Below are positions 28,426 to 37,940 of a DNA stretch of 64,000 nt, in pieces. Origin of the DNA: CAIWHR01 sp963811685 (GTDB lineage Bacteria; Pseudomonadota; Gammaproteobacteria; Burkholderiales; Casimicrobiaceae). The notes beneath the pieces were generated by a model, which was given only the letters and a program-made list of their open reading frames with translations, had not been told where the DNA came from and did no database searches. The stretch spans positions 1 through 64,000 of the forward strand of contig CAWESK010000003.1 in assembly GCA_963811685.1 (NCBI GenBank), read 5' to 3'. A program made the translations under genes and the position numbers. Position 1 is the first letter of the stretch. Every line of letters begins with the position of its first letter.

Positions 28426-29752
28426 GTGAACACCGGCTCGTCGGCCAGCATCACCCTGCTCTTCACCGACATCGAAGGCAGCACGCGGCTGTGGGAAGAG
28501 GAGCCGCAGCGCATGCCCGATGCGCTGGCGCGCCACGATGCACTGGCGCGCGCGGCGGTCGAGGACCATCGCGGCACCGTCGTCAAGATGATCGGCGACG
28601 GGATTCACGCAGCGTTCGACGATCCGCTCGACGCCGTTCGCGCGACGTTGCAGCTGCAGCGCGCGATCGCCGATCCGGTGGCGACCAACGGGATCGCGCT
28701 TCGCGTGCGTTGCGGACTGCACCTCGGTGCTCGGCGTGATGGAGGAAGCCGGGCGCCCGGTGCTGGAAGCGCTGGTGAAATACGTGAAGGACCGCGAGCT
28801 CCTGCTGATCCTCGACAACTGCGAGCACCTGGTGCGCGCGTGCGCCGATCTCGCGAAAGCGCTGCTGCGGTCGGGCTCCCACGTCAAGCTGATGGCGTCG
28901 AGCCGCGAATTCCTGCATGTGCCGGGCGAGACGACGTACCCGGTCCCCGCGCTCGCGCTTCCCGATCCGCAAGAGGCGATCAGCGCGCAGGCGCTGCTGC
29001 AATTCGAGGCGGTGCGCCTGTTCGTCGACCGCGCGCGCGCCGTGCAGCCGGCCTTCGAGGTGACGACCGCAAATGCGCCGTCGCTCGCTGCCATCTGCCG
29101 GCGTTTGGACGGCATTCCGCTCGCGATCGAGCTCGCCGCGGCGCGCGTACGTTCGCTCTCCGTCGACATGATCGCCGAGCGCCTCGGCGATCGCTTTCGC
29201 CTGCTGACGCAGGGAAGTCGCACCGATCTGCCACGCCAGCAAACGCTGCGCGCGCTGATCGACTGGAGCTTCGACCTTCTCGACGCGTCCGAACAGGCGT
29301 TGTTCGAGCGGCTCGCCGTCTTCGCCGGCGGCTTCACGCTGGAAGCCGCCGAAGCGGTCGGCGCGGAGGGAGCGATCGATGCATCGAACGTGCTCGATCT
29401 CCTTGCAGCGCTTGTCGACAAATCGCTGGTCGAGCTCGGCGCCGGCGGCGGCCGCTACCGGATGCTCGAGACCGTCCGCCAGTACGCGCAGGAAAAGCTC
29501 GATCTCTCCGCCGCGGGCACCGGCGCGCGCGAGCGGCATCTCGATTTCTACCTGGCGCTCGCGGAGAAGGCGGCGCCGGAGCTCTGGGGACCGGAGCAAG
29601 GCAAGTGGCTCGCGCGGCTCGATCTCGAGCGCGAGAATTTTCTCTCCGCGCATGCATGGTGTGACCACGCGCGAGACGGCGGCGTGCGCGGGCTGCGGCT
29701 CGTCTATGCGCTGCAGCTCTACTGGCAGGCGCGATTCAAGGAGATCGGCTAG
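28426..29752 (+). pseudogene. Adenylate cyclase/AAA-type ATPase regulator with large internal deletion
   Basis: The N-terminus is a class III nucleotide cyclase start: SASITLLFTDIEGSTRLWEE, VVKMIGDGIHAAFDDPLDA (metal-binding aspartates) and RVRCGLHLG. At about 28727 the sequence jumps frame into SVLGVMEEAGRPVLEALVKY, RELLLILDNCEHLVRACADL (Walker B), then the winged-helix region of LuxR-type ATPases (LARQ-type regulators). The rest of the cyclase domain and the P-loop (GxGKT) are absent, roughly 200 residues relative to the usual layout, at a CTCGG microhomology. The C-terminal TPR part also seems short, ending RFKEIG. GTG at 28426 is the likely start. Confidence 0.7.
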
Positions 29753-29869
29753 CGCACACCGGCCGATGAGGTCGCGTTGTAGGCGGCCACCGGGTTCGCG
29801 TCGCGGCGGCCAACAAGGGCGCTGCGATCCACTACAATATATTCGCCGCATCGAGCCGAGGACAGGATC

Positions 29870-30889
29870 ATGAACACCCACGACGAGCTTCTGAGCACGA
29901 TCACCAAGCTGACCGCACCGGGAAAGGGCATCGTCGCCGCCGACGAGAGCACGCCGACGATCACCAAGCGCTTCACCGCGGTCGGCATCGACTCGACCGC
30001 GGAAACGCGCCGCGCCTACCGGACGCTGCTGTTCACCACGCCCGGCGCCGAGCAGTATCTGGCGGGCGTGATCCTGTTCGAGGAAACACTGGACCAGAAG
30101 GACGACAGCGGCACGCTCTTGCCGGATCTGCTCGCGCACCGCGGCATCGTGCCCGGCATCAAGGTGGACAAGGGGACGGTTGCGCTCCCGAACGCCGACG
30201 GCGATCTCATCACGCAGGGTCTCGACGGCCTCGGCGACCGCCTCAAGGCCTACAAGTCGAAGGGCGCGCGCTTCGCGAAGTGGCGCGAGGTCTATGCAAT
30301 CACCGACCGCAATCCGACGTGGCTCGGGATCGAGGCGAATGCCGAGGTGCTCGCGCGTTACGCCGCCATCTGCCAGAGCGAAGGCATCGTGCCGATCGTC
30401 GAGCCCGAGGTGCTGATCGACGGCGCGCACACGCTCGAGCGCTGCCGCGATGTCTCCGACGCGGTGCTGCACATGGTGTTCCACGCGCTGCACCGGCACA
30501 AGGTGCTGCTCGAAGGCATGGTGCTGAAGCCCAGCATGGTGCTGCCCGGCAAGGAGACCCCGCCGAAGGCTTCACCCGAGGTCGTCGCGCGCGCAACGCT
30601 CGAGGTGCTGAAGCGCAACGTGCCGGCGGCGGTGCCGACGATCAACTTCCTCTCCGGCGGCCAGGCGCCGGTTGAGGCGACCGCCAACCTCAATGCGATG
30701 AACGCGATGGCGCGACACGCGCCGTGGGTGCTGTCGTTTTCCTATGCGCGCGCGCTGCAGGACGGCCCGATGCGCCTGTGGTCGGGTCGCGCCGAGAACG
30801 TGCGCGCCGCGCAGGATGCGTTCCACAAGCGGCTCAAGATGAACAGCCTCGCGCGCGCGGGCACGTGGAGCGAAGCGCTGGAGAAGTAA
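29870..30889 (+). CDS. Fructose-bisphosphate aldolase, class I
   Basis: A 339-residue class I aldolase that reversibly splits fructose 1,6-bisphosphate in glycolysis and gluconeogenesis without a metal. Key motifs are TAPGKGIVAADESTPTITKR at the N-terminus, GIVPGIKVDKG (active-site Lys), ARFAKWREVY, IVPIVEPEVLIDG, the Schiff-base lysine in GMVLKPSMVLPG at about 225, and INFLSGGQ. Length is close to bacterial class I enzymes. A GGACAGGATC site precedes the ATG. It converges with the hemerythrin gene, only 8 bases apart. Confidence 0.96.
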   Translation: MNTHDELLSTITKLTAPGKGIVAADESTPTITKRFTAVGIDSTAETRRAYRTLLFTTPGAEQYLAGVILFEETLDQKDDSGTLLPDLLAHRGIVPGIKVDKGTVALPNADGDLITQGLDGLGDRLKAYKSKGARFAKWREVYAITDRNPTWLGIEANAEVLARYAAICQSEGIVPIVEPEVLIDGAHTLERCRDVSDAVLHMVFHALHRHKVLLEGMVLKPSMVLPGKETPPKASPEVVARATLEVLKRNVPAAVPTINFLSGGQAPVEATANLNAMNAMARHAPWVLSFSYARALQDGPMRLWSGRAENVRAAQDAFHKRLKMNSLARAGTWSEALEK

Positions 30890-30897
30890 CGACGCTT

Positions 30898-31419
30898 CTA
30901 TCGCGGCGGGTGCTTCCCGGGGTGGTTAATCCGCAGCAGGCGACTCTTTTCCTTTGCGAACTCCGCCGCCATCGCGACGCGCTGCTGGTCGCTGAAATGG
31001 TTGCCGAGATCGTCGAAGATGTCGCTTTCCTCCTCCTTGATGTGATGCTCGAGGAGTTCCTTCACGACGGTCGCGTGCGCCTTCCAGCCATCGGTTCCGG
31101 CGATTCCCGGCTTGGACATCCGCTCCAGCAGCGCGTCGACCAGGCTGTGCTCGACGAAGCCTTCGTTTCCAAGATCCCGCGATTCCTGGGCTTTCGCCTT
31201 GGTGAGCGGCACGTAGACCACCTGCTCTTCGGCGCGCGCGTGCGCGGTCAGGAAAGGCTTGAGCGAGTGGAAGTAGGACATCCGTTTCTCGGCGGTGCGC
31301 GCGTCCGCCATGTCGCGCGCCAGCGACAGGATCTCTTCATGGTCCTCGTGCAGCACCGAGCGAATGTCGCCCTTGCCCTCCACACCCAGATACGTCTTGA
31401 CGGTCTCGATCACTGACAT
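30898..31419 (-). CDS. Hemerythrin HHE-domain protein
   Basis: A 173-residue four-helix protein that probably binds a di-iron centre and senses or buffers oxygen/NO. Candidate ligands occur in the expected order: LHEDHEEILSL, SLKPFLTAHARAEEQVVYVP, GFVEHSLVDALL and ATVVKELLEHHIKEEESDIF. I chose MSVIETVKTYLG as start. The preceding peptide MPRGFFVANEVNT is unlikely to be translated. It is followed downstream by the convergent aldolase and preceded by CsbD, both consistent with a stress-response cluster. Confidence 0.9.
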   Translation of the reverse strand: MSVIETVKTYLGVEGKGDIRSVLHEDHEEILSLARDMADARTAEKRMSYFHSLKPFLTAHARAEEQVVYVPLTKAKAQESRDLGNEGFVEHSLVDALLERMSKPGIAGTDGWKAHATVVKELLEHHIKEEESDIFDDLGNHFSDQQRVAMAAEFAKEKSRLLRINHPGKHPPR

Positions 31420-31495
31420 GGTATTGACCTCATTGGCGACAAAGAATCCCCGCGGCATTGAGACTCAACGCCGATCGCAGGGAACGATGGATGCG

Positions 31496-31675
31496 TTACC
31501 TGCTGTTCTTCCTGGCCATCTGCTTCGCATCGCCGTAGGCCTTTTGCGTCTTGCCGATGGCCTGGTTGGCGTCGCCGCGCGCTTCGAGGTCCTTGTTGCC
31601 CACTGCCCTGCCGGTGACCTCCTGCATCTTGCCCTTCGCCCGCTTGAGACTGCCCTTGACTTGATCCTTGTTCAT
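31496..31675 (-). CDS. CsbD family stress protein
   Basis: A 59-residue hydrophilic protein: MNKDQVKGSLKRAKGKMQEV, TGRAVGNKDLEARGDANQAI, GKTQKAYGDAKQMARKNSR. This is the full CsbD pattern (WxxxxGxxKxxxGxxTGDxxLxxxGxxxxxxGxxQxxYG). CsbD proteins are made in quantity under general stress; their biochemical role is not known. A GAGGAGCGAGCG site precedes the ATG. It lies upstream of the hemerythrin gene in the same direction. Confidence 0.9.
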   Translation of the reverse strand: MNKDQVKGSLKRAKGKMQEVTGRAVGNKDLEARGDANQAIGKTQKAYGDAKQMARKNSR

Positions 31676-31863
31676 CGCTCGCTCCTCAGGTTTCGCGAGG
31701 CACGTGGCGCCTTCGCACGGAGCGCACTTTGCCGCGAACGGCGACCCTCGCCATTCGGACGATTGCTGATTTCGCGTAGGAGAATGGCGCTATCGCCGGA
31801 GGGCGGCGATGGTCGTCAGTGTCGACCGCGACTGTGACCGTCAACCAACGACCGGACGCCGCC

Positions 31864-32814
31864 TCACCCCGCCCGCACCTTGAACCCGCCCTGCTCGTCG
31901 AGCACGAAGCGTCCATCGGCGACTTCGCGTATCCACCTGCACGTGCGCGCGAGCCCGCCGAACGAGAAGAGGTGAATGCCGAAGTTGTCGATCTCGCGGG
32001 CAACGCCGGCGGCGGCCACCGCACGGACGACTTTCTCCGGGCCACGCTCGCCCACGAGCTGCGCGAACGCGGACGGATGCGCCGTCAGCGTGCGAATCGA
32101 CGCGCCGACGCCGCAGCGGATCGCATACTTGACGAGCGTGGACAGCTTGGCCGGGCCGGCGCAGCCGACGATCAGTCGCGCCGTGACGCCGTCCGCGCGC
32201 AGCCCGCGCGCCCACGTGAGGAACGGCGCCGCATCGAACAGGAACTGCGTGAGGAACGCGAGCTCGAGCCCATGTTGTGCTGCGTACCGGACCTTGCCCG
32301 TCTCGGCCTTCCACAGCTCGTCCATCGAGACTGTCGGATGGCCCTCGGGATGGCCCGCCACCACGACGCGGCGGATGCCGCGCTCGGTGAGCGCGCCGCT
32401 ACGCAGAGCGGCGAGCGTCGAATGAAAGGGACCGGCCGGCTTCGCGATGTCGCCGGCGATCAGCAGCACGCGCTGCACCTCCGCCTGCGCGAAAAGGTCG
32501 GTCGCGACCTCCTCCAGCGCCAGGACGTCGGCGAACTGACGCACCGCGATGTGCGGCACCGGCTCGAAGCCCGCCTCGCGGATCGCCACGCACGTCTGCA
32601 CGGTCTGGCGCATCGTCTGCCCGGGCAGAAAGCTCGCGTACACGTCGGTGCCGGGCGGGAGCAGCGAACGGCACGCGACGAGGTCGTCGGTGTCGCGCCA
32701 GGTCATCTCGACCGAGGCCACCCGCGCGAGCGCGACGATGGCCTCGTGCAGCACCGCGAGCGGGGAGCGGGCGCTACGCGGCGAAGCGTTGCCGGGAGAT
32801 GACGTAGGACTCAT
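31864..32814 (-). CDS. Methylenetetrahydrofolate reductase-like (MetF-fold) protein
   Basis: About 316 residues with the eight-stranded barrel of the MTHFR family: VASVEMTWRDTDDLVACRSL, DVYASFLPG, FEPVPHIAVRQFADVLALEE, VQRVLLIAGDIAKPAGPFHS, then VVVAGHPEGHPTVSMDELWK, LELAFLTQFLFDAAPFLTWA and VTARLIVGCAGPAKLSTLVK. MTHFR reduces methylene-tetrahydrofolate to methyl-tetrahydrofolate with FAD. The usual N-terminal SFE.FPP motif is not visible, so substrate and start are uncertain. ATG at 32814 overlaps the end of the HTH-methyltransferase gene by 41 bases, indicating a coupled pair that may form a C1-transfer unit. Confidence 0.72.
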   Translation of the reverse strand: MSPTSSPGNASPRSARSPLAVLHEAIVALARVASVEMTWRDTDDLVACRSLLPPGTDVYASFLPGQTMRQTVQTCVAIREAGFEPVPHIAVRQFADVLALEEVATDLFAQAEVQRVLLIAGDIAKPAGPFHSTLAALRSGALTERGIRRVVVAGHPEGHPTVSMDELWKAETGKVRYAAQHGLELAFLTQFLFDAAPFLTWARGLRADGVTARLIVGCAGPAKLSTLVKYAIRCGVGASIRTLTAHPSAFAQLVGERGPEKVVRAVAAAGVAREIDNFGIHLFSFGGLARTCRWIREVADGRFVLDEQGGFKVRAG

Positions 32815-34215
32815 TCTGGAACCACAGTGCGCCATGATTTTGCAGCACCTCGCGCGTGTGGTCGAGATACCGTCCGTCGGCCATCACCGCTTCGAGCCGC
32901 TCGTCGTCGATCTGCGCCACGTAGATGGCGGCGTTCCACGCGGCGAGCAGCGTCGAGGTGCCGATCGCCGCGCTCAACTCCTGCGGCAGCGTGTGCATCT
33001 TGTAGCGAAAGCGCGCGCGCTGATCGGAATAGGCGTTGAAGTTGAGGCCGCGCCCCTCTGCACCAAGAGCGTGCTTGGTCGCCTCTCAGCAGCTGGTGAC
33101 GGTCCATCGTGAAGGGATCCTCGCCGGGCCACACGCGCTGGATGATCTCGAGGCCCGGATCGCGGCCGCACGAGTGGATGCCGACGAGACGCCCGCCGGG
33201 GCCGAGCGCACGCGCGAGCGGTGCCACGACCTTCGCGGCCTTGAACTCGACCGGCGCGCGCGCGCGGTACGGCTGCGACGCGATCACCAGATCGAAATCG
33301 GCGCGCACGGCACCTTGCTTGGGCCGGACCGCATCAAGGAGCAGCTTGTGGTCGTCGCGGTAGATCACGAGCACCACGGGACGCTCGTAGACCGGATTGC
33401 CGCTCGCCTTGCTGATCTTCGCGGTCCAGTTCTGCGCGAGGAAGGGCTGCAGGTCGGTGATCTGGCGCTCGAACTGTCCCGCGGTGCCGCCGTAGAGCGC
33501 CAGCTCGTGCCACACGAGACCGCTCGCGGCGGCGAGCGAGTTCGGCCGCAGCCACGGCGACTCCGAGTAATACATGTTGGTCATCACGAGCACGGTGGAC
33601 GGGTGCTCGTAGAAGCGGTCGGCCATTTTCTCGAGGGCGAGGCGGACGTCCTCGAGGCTGATCTCCTTGCCGACGATGTAGAACGGGACGGTCGGGAAGC
33701 GGTCGTGCATCGAGCGCATCACGCGCGCGAGGATCGTGCCGTCGCCGACACCCGCATCGAACATCCGCAGCGCCGGCGGCCGCGGCCGCAGATTGGCGAG
33801 CTCCATCTCGATGCGCTGCGCGACTACCCACTTCTCGGTGCAGGTGCTGACGAACAGCAGATATTTCTGGCGGTTGTCGTAGAAACGGAAGCGGCCTTCG
33901 CTGTCGTCGCCGGGGGACGACGTCGGGCGCGCGCCGCGAAGATGCGATTCCGGGCGGACGGACGCGGATCGACGCGTTGTCTACGGCGCCAGGCGATTCG
34001 TCGTCATCGAGCGCATCGCCGATGAACGCCTGCACGCGATCGTTCGTTTGCGTCGTGATGCGGCCGCCCGAGCGCAGACGCGAGACGAACTTGCCGTCGT
34101 TGACCACGCGCCGCCCGAACGTGCTTTCCGCCATCCCGGTGCGCCGGCAGTAGGCGACGATGGCGGCGAGCAGCGGGTCCGTGCTCGCGCGACGGTCCGA
34201 GATATCCTTGTCCAT
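32774..34215 (-). CDS. HTH domain-SAM methyltransferase fusion-like protein, frameshifted
   Basis: After removing one extra base near 33945 and one near 33075 the gene codes for about 479 residues. The first 75 resemble a small DNA-binding/HTH region (LLAAIVAYCRRTGMAESTFG RRVVNDGKFVSRLRSGGR). A class I methyltransferase follows, with RMFDAGVGDGTILARVM (SAM-binding motif I), FYIVGKEISLEDVRLALEKM and DFDLVIASQPYRAR, then LGPGGRLVGIHSCGRDPGLE. The C-terminus ends ALWFQNESYVISRQRFAA. The methyl acceptor is unknown. It is translationally coupled to the downstream MTHFR-like gene. The HTH start suggests either DNA/RNA targeting or a fused regulator. Confidence 0.68.
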
Positions 34216-34380
34216 GGGCTCCTCCGCAGGAGTCCATTAGAGCGCCGAATGCTGCCCACTGCAACCGTGGGCAGTATTCATGGGACGCATCCCACTTGAT
34301 AGCAATCATCTCAGCGCGGGGTCCGAGGAAAGTTATGCTGCGCGCGATGACGCGCGCGCTCGTGACCCAATCGCCCCCGG

Positions 34381-35335
34381 TCACCCGATGGCGCTCGCTG
34401 CGTCCAGCGTGCGCCGCGCCTCGCCATCCAGGACCAACTCCACACCAGCGATGAGCTCCTCGAGTTGTTCGAGCGTGGTGGCCGACGCGATCGGCGCGGT
34501 CACGCCGGGTTGCGCAATCGCCCACGCCAGCGCGACTTGCGCGGGCGTTGCGGCAAGGCTGCTGCGCGACCTCGTCGAGCGCCGCGAGGATCTTCTTTCC
34601 TCGCGGGTTCAGGTATTTCTTCATGCCGCCGCCGCGGGGGCTCTTGCCGTAATCCTGTTCGGAGCGGTACTTGCCGGTCAGGAACCCGGCAGCGAGCGAG
34701 TAATAGGTGATCACGCCGATGCCTTCGGCAGCGCACAATCGCGCGAGCGGCCCCTCGAACGTGTCCCGATCGTAGAGGTTGTATTGCGGCTGCAGCGTCT
34801 CATAGCGCGGCAGCCGGTGGCGCCGGCTCGTCTCCAGCGCCTCCGCGAGTCGCTCGGCGGTCAGGTTGGACGCACCGATCGCCTTCACCTTGCCCTGCTG
34901 GATCAATCGCGCGTAGGCATCGAGCGTTTCCTCGAGCGGCGTTTCCGGGTCGTCCCAGTGCGACTGGTAGAGATCGATCGCGTCCACCTGCAGGCGCCGC
35001 AGCGATTGCTCGACCTCCTCGATGATGTAGTCGCGCCGCAGGCACTTCTTGCCGAGACCCATGTCGGACCCGACCTTGGTCGCGATCACGACGTCGTCGT
35101 GGCGACCGCGTTTTGCGATCCAGCGTCCGATGATCGCCTCGGATTCGCCCCCTTGGTGGCCGGGCACCCAGCGCGAATAGGAATCCGCGGTGTCGATCAG
35201 GTTGAAGCCGGCATCGACGAACGCGTCGAGCAGGCGAAAGGAGGTGGCCTCGTCGGCCGTCCACCCGAACACGTTGCCACCGAAGGCGAAGGGGGCGACG
35301 GAAAGACCCGTGCGACCCAGGGGACGCTTTTGCAT
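34381..35335 (-). CDS. Aldo/keto reductase, frameshifted
   Basis: After removing one extra C near 34553 the gene gives a 317-residue NADPH-dependent aldo/keto reductase. Motifs include KRPLGRTGLSVAPFAFGGNV, DAGFNLIDTADSYSRWVPG (catalytic Asp and Tyr), VVIATKVGS (Lys), IDLYQSHWDDPETPLEETLD (His) and the C-terminal cofactor segment APIASATTLEQLEELIAGVE. The barrel is the YajO/Tas-like group, which reduces aldehydes and small ketones. Start MQKRPLGRTG is standard. The frameshift is a single insertion and probably an assembly error. Confidence 0.88.
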
Positions 35336-35345
35336 GGTTGTAACC

Positions 35346-35474
35346 TCAGATCAGCGCTTCGAGCCCTTGCGATCGGGCAGGTCCAGCAGCATGAAGATCG
35401 CCGGCAGTCTCGTGAACGGTCGCGAGAATCGCGCGCTTCTCTCCACGGCGTTCGGTCGGGGCTCTACCCATCAT
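35346..35474 (-). pseudogene. Possible N-terminal remnant of an XRE/HigA-type antitoxin
   Basis: A 42-codon frame starts MMGRAPTERRGEKRAILATV and continues HETAGDLHAAG before running into unrelated residues and a stop. The segment ILATVHETAGDLHAAG resembles the start of HigA/XRE-like antitoxins (ILEAVHETARGLHKAG pattern), which normally continue with an HTH. The HTH part and the toxin gene are missing. The resemblance is short and the call is tentative. Confidence 0.3.
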
Positions 35475-35549
35475 TGCATATCCCGTGCAAAATCGTTGCT
35501 GCCGTAGCGCGATCGCGTTGCGACCAGCCGGAGCGTGTCGTCCAATTTC

Positions 35550-36092
35550 CTAGCGCAGCGCCCTCACTCCCTTCGCGTACACCTCGTCGAAGATTCCCTC
35601 CAGCCCCGCATGCGTGCCGCGCAGCCGGTCGACGACGTCCTTCGCCCACTCGAGGTACTCGCGCTTCCGCTCCAGCGTCCAGTTCGCCGGGGGTGCCGCG
35701 ACCATGTCGTAGACGTTGCAGACCTTGTCAGCGAGCTTCACGAGCTTGGCGCGCTCGGACAGCATCGGCGCATTCACGACCTGCAGCCGCTTGCGCTCCG
35801 CCTTGTCCAGGTTCTTGTCGTCGGTCACTTCGAGAACGACGGAGGTGATCATCTCGCCGAAGTGCACGCGCAACTCGTCGGCGGTGGTGTTGGTGTCCTC
35901 GATCGTGTCGTGCAGGAGCGCGGCGCAGAGGACGGCGACGTCGTCGACCCCTTCGCGCTTGAGCAGGCTCGCGAGCGCGATCGGGTGATTGATGTAGGGC
36001 GAGGCCTCGGCGTCCTTGCGGCGCTGGTTGCGATGCTTGTCGGCCGCGAAGGCGACGGCTTCGAGCAAGAGCGCTTGAGGGTCGGGGTGCAT
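35550..36092 (-). CDS. HD-domain hydrolase, MESH1-like (putative (p)ppGpp hydrolase)
   Basis: A 180-residue single-domain HD protein. Conserved blocks are SPYINHPIALASLLKREG, VAVLCAALLHDTIEDTNTTA (HD metal site), EVTDDKNLDKAERKRLQVV and SERAKLVKLADKVCNVYDMV, then WTLERKREYLEWAKDVVDRL RG. These match MESH1 and the hydrolase half of RelA/SpoT, which remove pyrophosphate from (p)ppGpp using Mn. No synthetase or TGS/ACT domain is attached, so this is a small alarmone-hydrolase candidate. Substrate inferred, not shown. It diverges from the OYE gene at 36296. Confidence 0.85.
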   Translation of the reverse strand: MHPDPQALLLEAVAFAADKHRNQRRKDAEASPYINHPIALASLLKREGVDDVAVLCAALLHDTIEDTNTTADELRVHFGEMITSVVLEVTDDKNLDKAERKRLQVVNAPMLSERAKLVKLADKVCNVYDMVAAPPANWTLERKREYLEWAKDVVDRLRGTHAGLEGIFDEVYAKGVRALR

Positions 36093-36295
36093 GGGGTTCT
36101 CGGATAGGGCGAGGATAGCTTGTGAGCCCGCGCTGCGCCATCCGACAGCAGTAGGGCGTCCCGCATTGATCGCCGTCAAACCGGTCCCCTGAAATTGGGA
36201 CCGTAATAGTGACTTGGTTCTGGCGCCGGACTTCGTCAAACAGGACTCGGTCCGGCCTTGCAAGGACCGCTGACCAATCTCCCGGGCTGACCGTC

Positions 36296-37388
36296 ATGAC
36301 CACCCTGTTCGATCCCATTCGTATCGGCGACCTCGACCTCGCCAATCGCATCGTCATGGCGCCACTGACCCGCAACCGCGCCGCGTCCGGGCAAGTGCCG
36401 TCCGACCTCGCCGTCGAGTACTACCGGCAGCGCGCGAGCGCCGGGCTGATCATCACCGAAGCGTCTCAGATCAGTCCCGAGGGGCAGGGCTATCTCGACA
36501 CGCCGGGCATCTACAACACCAACCAGGTCGCCGGGTGGCGGCGCGTCACCGACGCCGTGCATGCGCAGGGCGGCCACATCGTGGTGCAACTGTGGCACGT
36601 TGGCCGCATCTCGCACGTCTCGCTGCAGCCGAACGGCGCGGCGCCGGTGTCGTCGACCGCGCGGCGCGCCGAGACGAAGACCTTCACCCGCGACGGCTTC
36701 GTCCCCGTGTCGACACCGCGCGCGCTCACCACCGCGGAGATCCCCGCCGTGGTCGCGAACTACCGGAATGCTGCGCAGCGCGCGATGCGAGGCGGGCTTC
36801 GATGGCGTCGAGGTGCATGGCGCGAACGGGTATCTGATCGAGCAGTTCCTGCGCGACAGCATCAACGACCGCGTCGACGAATATGGCGGCGCGATCGCCA
36901 ACCGCGTGCGACTGCTGGTCGAGGTGATGCAGGCCGTTGCCGGGGCGATCGGCGGCGGCCGCACCGGGCTGCGCCTGTCGCCGGTGACGCCGTCCAACGA
37001 CGCCGGACAGGACAGCGACCCGCAGGCGCTGTTCGAATACGCGGTGGCGCAACTTGCGCCGCTGGGGCTCGCGTTCATCGAGGTGGTCGAAGGTGCGACC
37101 GCCGGCGCGCGCGACTTCGCATCGTTCGACTATGCCGCGCTGCGGAACCGATTCGACGGCGCCTGGATCGTCAACAACGGCTACCAGCGCAAGATGGCCA
37201 TGGACGCCGTGGCTTCGGGCGCGGCCGACCTCGTGTCGTTCGGGCGGCCGTTCATCAGCAACCCGGATCTCGTGCGCCGCCTGCGCGAGAACGCCCCGCT
37301 CGCGCCGCTCGATCCGGGCACGCTCTATGGCGGTGGCGCCAAGGGCTACATCGACTACCCGACGCTCGACGAGCTCGCGGTAGCTTAA
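36296..37388 (+). CDS. Old-yellow-enzyme family alkene reductase, frameshifted
   Basis: After removing one extra C near 36790 this is a 363-residue FMN-dependent ene-reductase of the NemA/XenB type. Motifs are MTTLFDPIRIGDLDLANRIV MAPLTRNRA, IVVQLWHVGRISH, AMEAGFDGVEVHGANGYLIEQF (substrate-binding His-Ala-Asn), DSINDRVDEYGG, then LVSFGRPFISNPDLVRRL and LYGGGAKGYIDYP. It reduces activated C=C bonds or nitro compounds with NAD(P)H. It lies just upstream of iorAB in the same direction, 61 bases apart, so it may be co-transcribed with them. The frameshift is a single insertion. Confidence 0.88.
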
Positions 37389-37449
37389 TACGCAGGGCCG
37401 CCCGCGACGTGCGTCGCCGCGCCCTGTCCACCGTTCGGAGGACACCCGA

Positions 37450-37940
37450 ATGATCAAGTTGAACGTGAACGGTCGCATTCGCACCGTCGACGTCGAGCCC
37501 GAGATGCCGTTGCTCTGGGTGCTGCGCGATCCACCTCGACCTTCCTGGAACCAAGTACGGCTGCGGCATCGCCGCCTGCGGCGCCTGCACGGTGCACGTC
37601 GACGGCGAGCCGGTGCGGTCCTGCGCGCTGCCCGTCTCGGCTGCGGTCGGCAAGAAGATCGTGACCATCGAGGGCCTGGCGGCCAAGGGCCTGCACCCGG
37701 TCCAGCAGGCGTGGATCGAGCAACGAGGTGCCTCAGTGCGGCTATTGCCAGACCGGCATGATCATGTCGGCGGTCGCGCTGCTCGCGAAGAACCCGAAGC
37801 CAAGCGACGCGGACATCGACGCGACGATGACCAACCTGTGCCGCTGCGGCAGCTATCCGCGCGTGCGCAAGGCGATTCACGCGCTCGCCGACAATCCTGC
37901 TGTGGCTGCGGCCGACACGACCCGTGGAGAGCGGCCATGA
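37450..37940 (+). CDS. iorA: 2Fe-2S subunit of molybdenum hydroxylase (IorA-like), frameshifted
   Basis: With extra C residues near 37533 and 37718 removed, this encodes about 162 residues of the small subunit of isoquinoline 1-oxidoreductase-type molybdenum hydroxylases. The plant-ferredoxin-like cluster motif KYGCGIAACGACTVHVDG is followed by a Cys (VRSCALP), and the second cluster motif is PQCGYCQTGMIMSAVALL with TMTNLCRCGSYPRVRKAI. It passes electrons from the Mo centre of IorB to an acceptor. A GGAGGACACCCGA site precedes the ATG. It overlaps iorB by ATGA at 37937-37940. Confidence 0.88.

Noticed and set aside
28583..30499. 638-codon minus-strand frame
   Set aside because: It runs antisense across two unrelated genes (regulator and aldolase), and its composition is that of a shadow.
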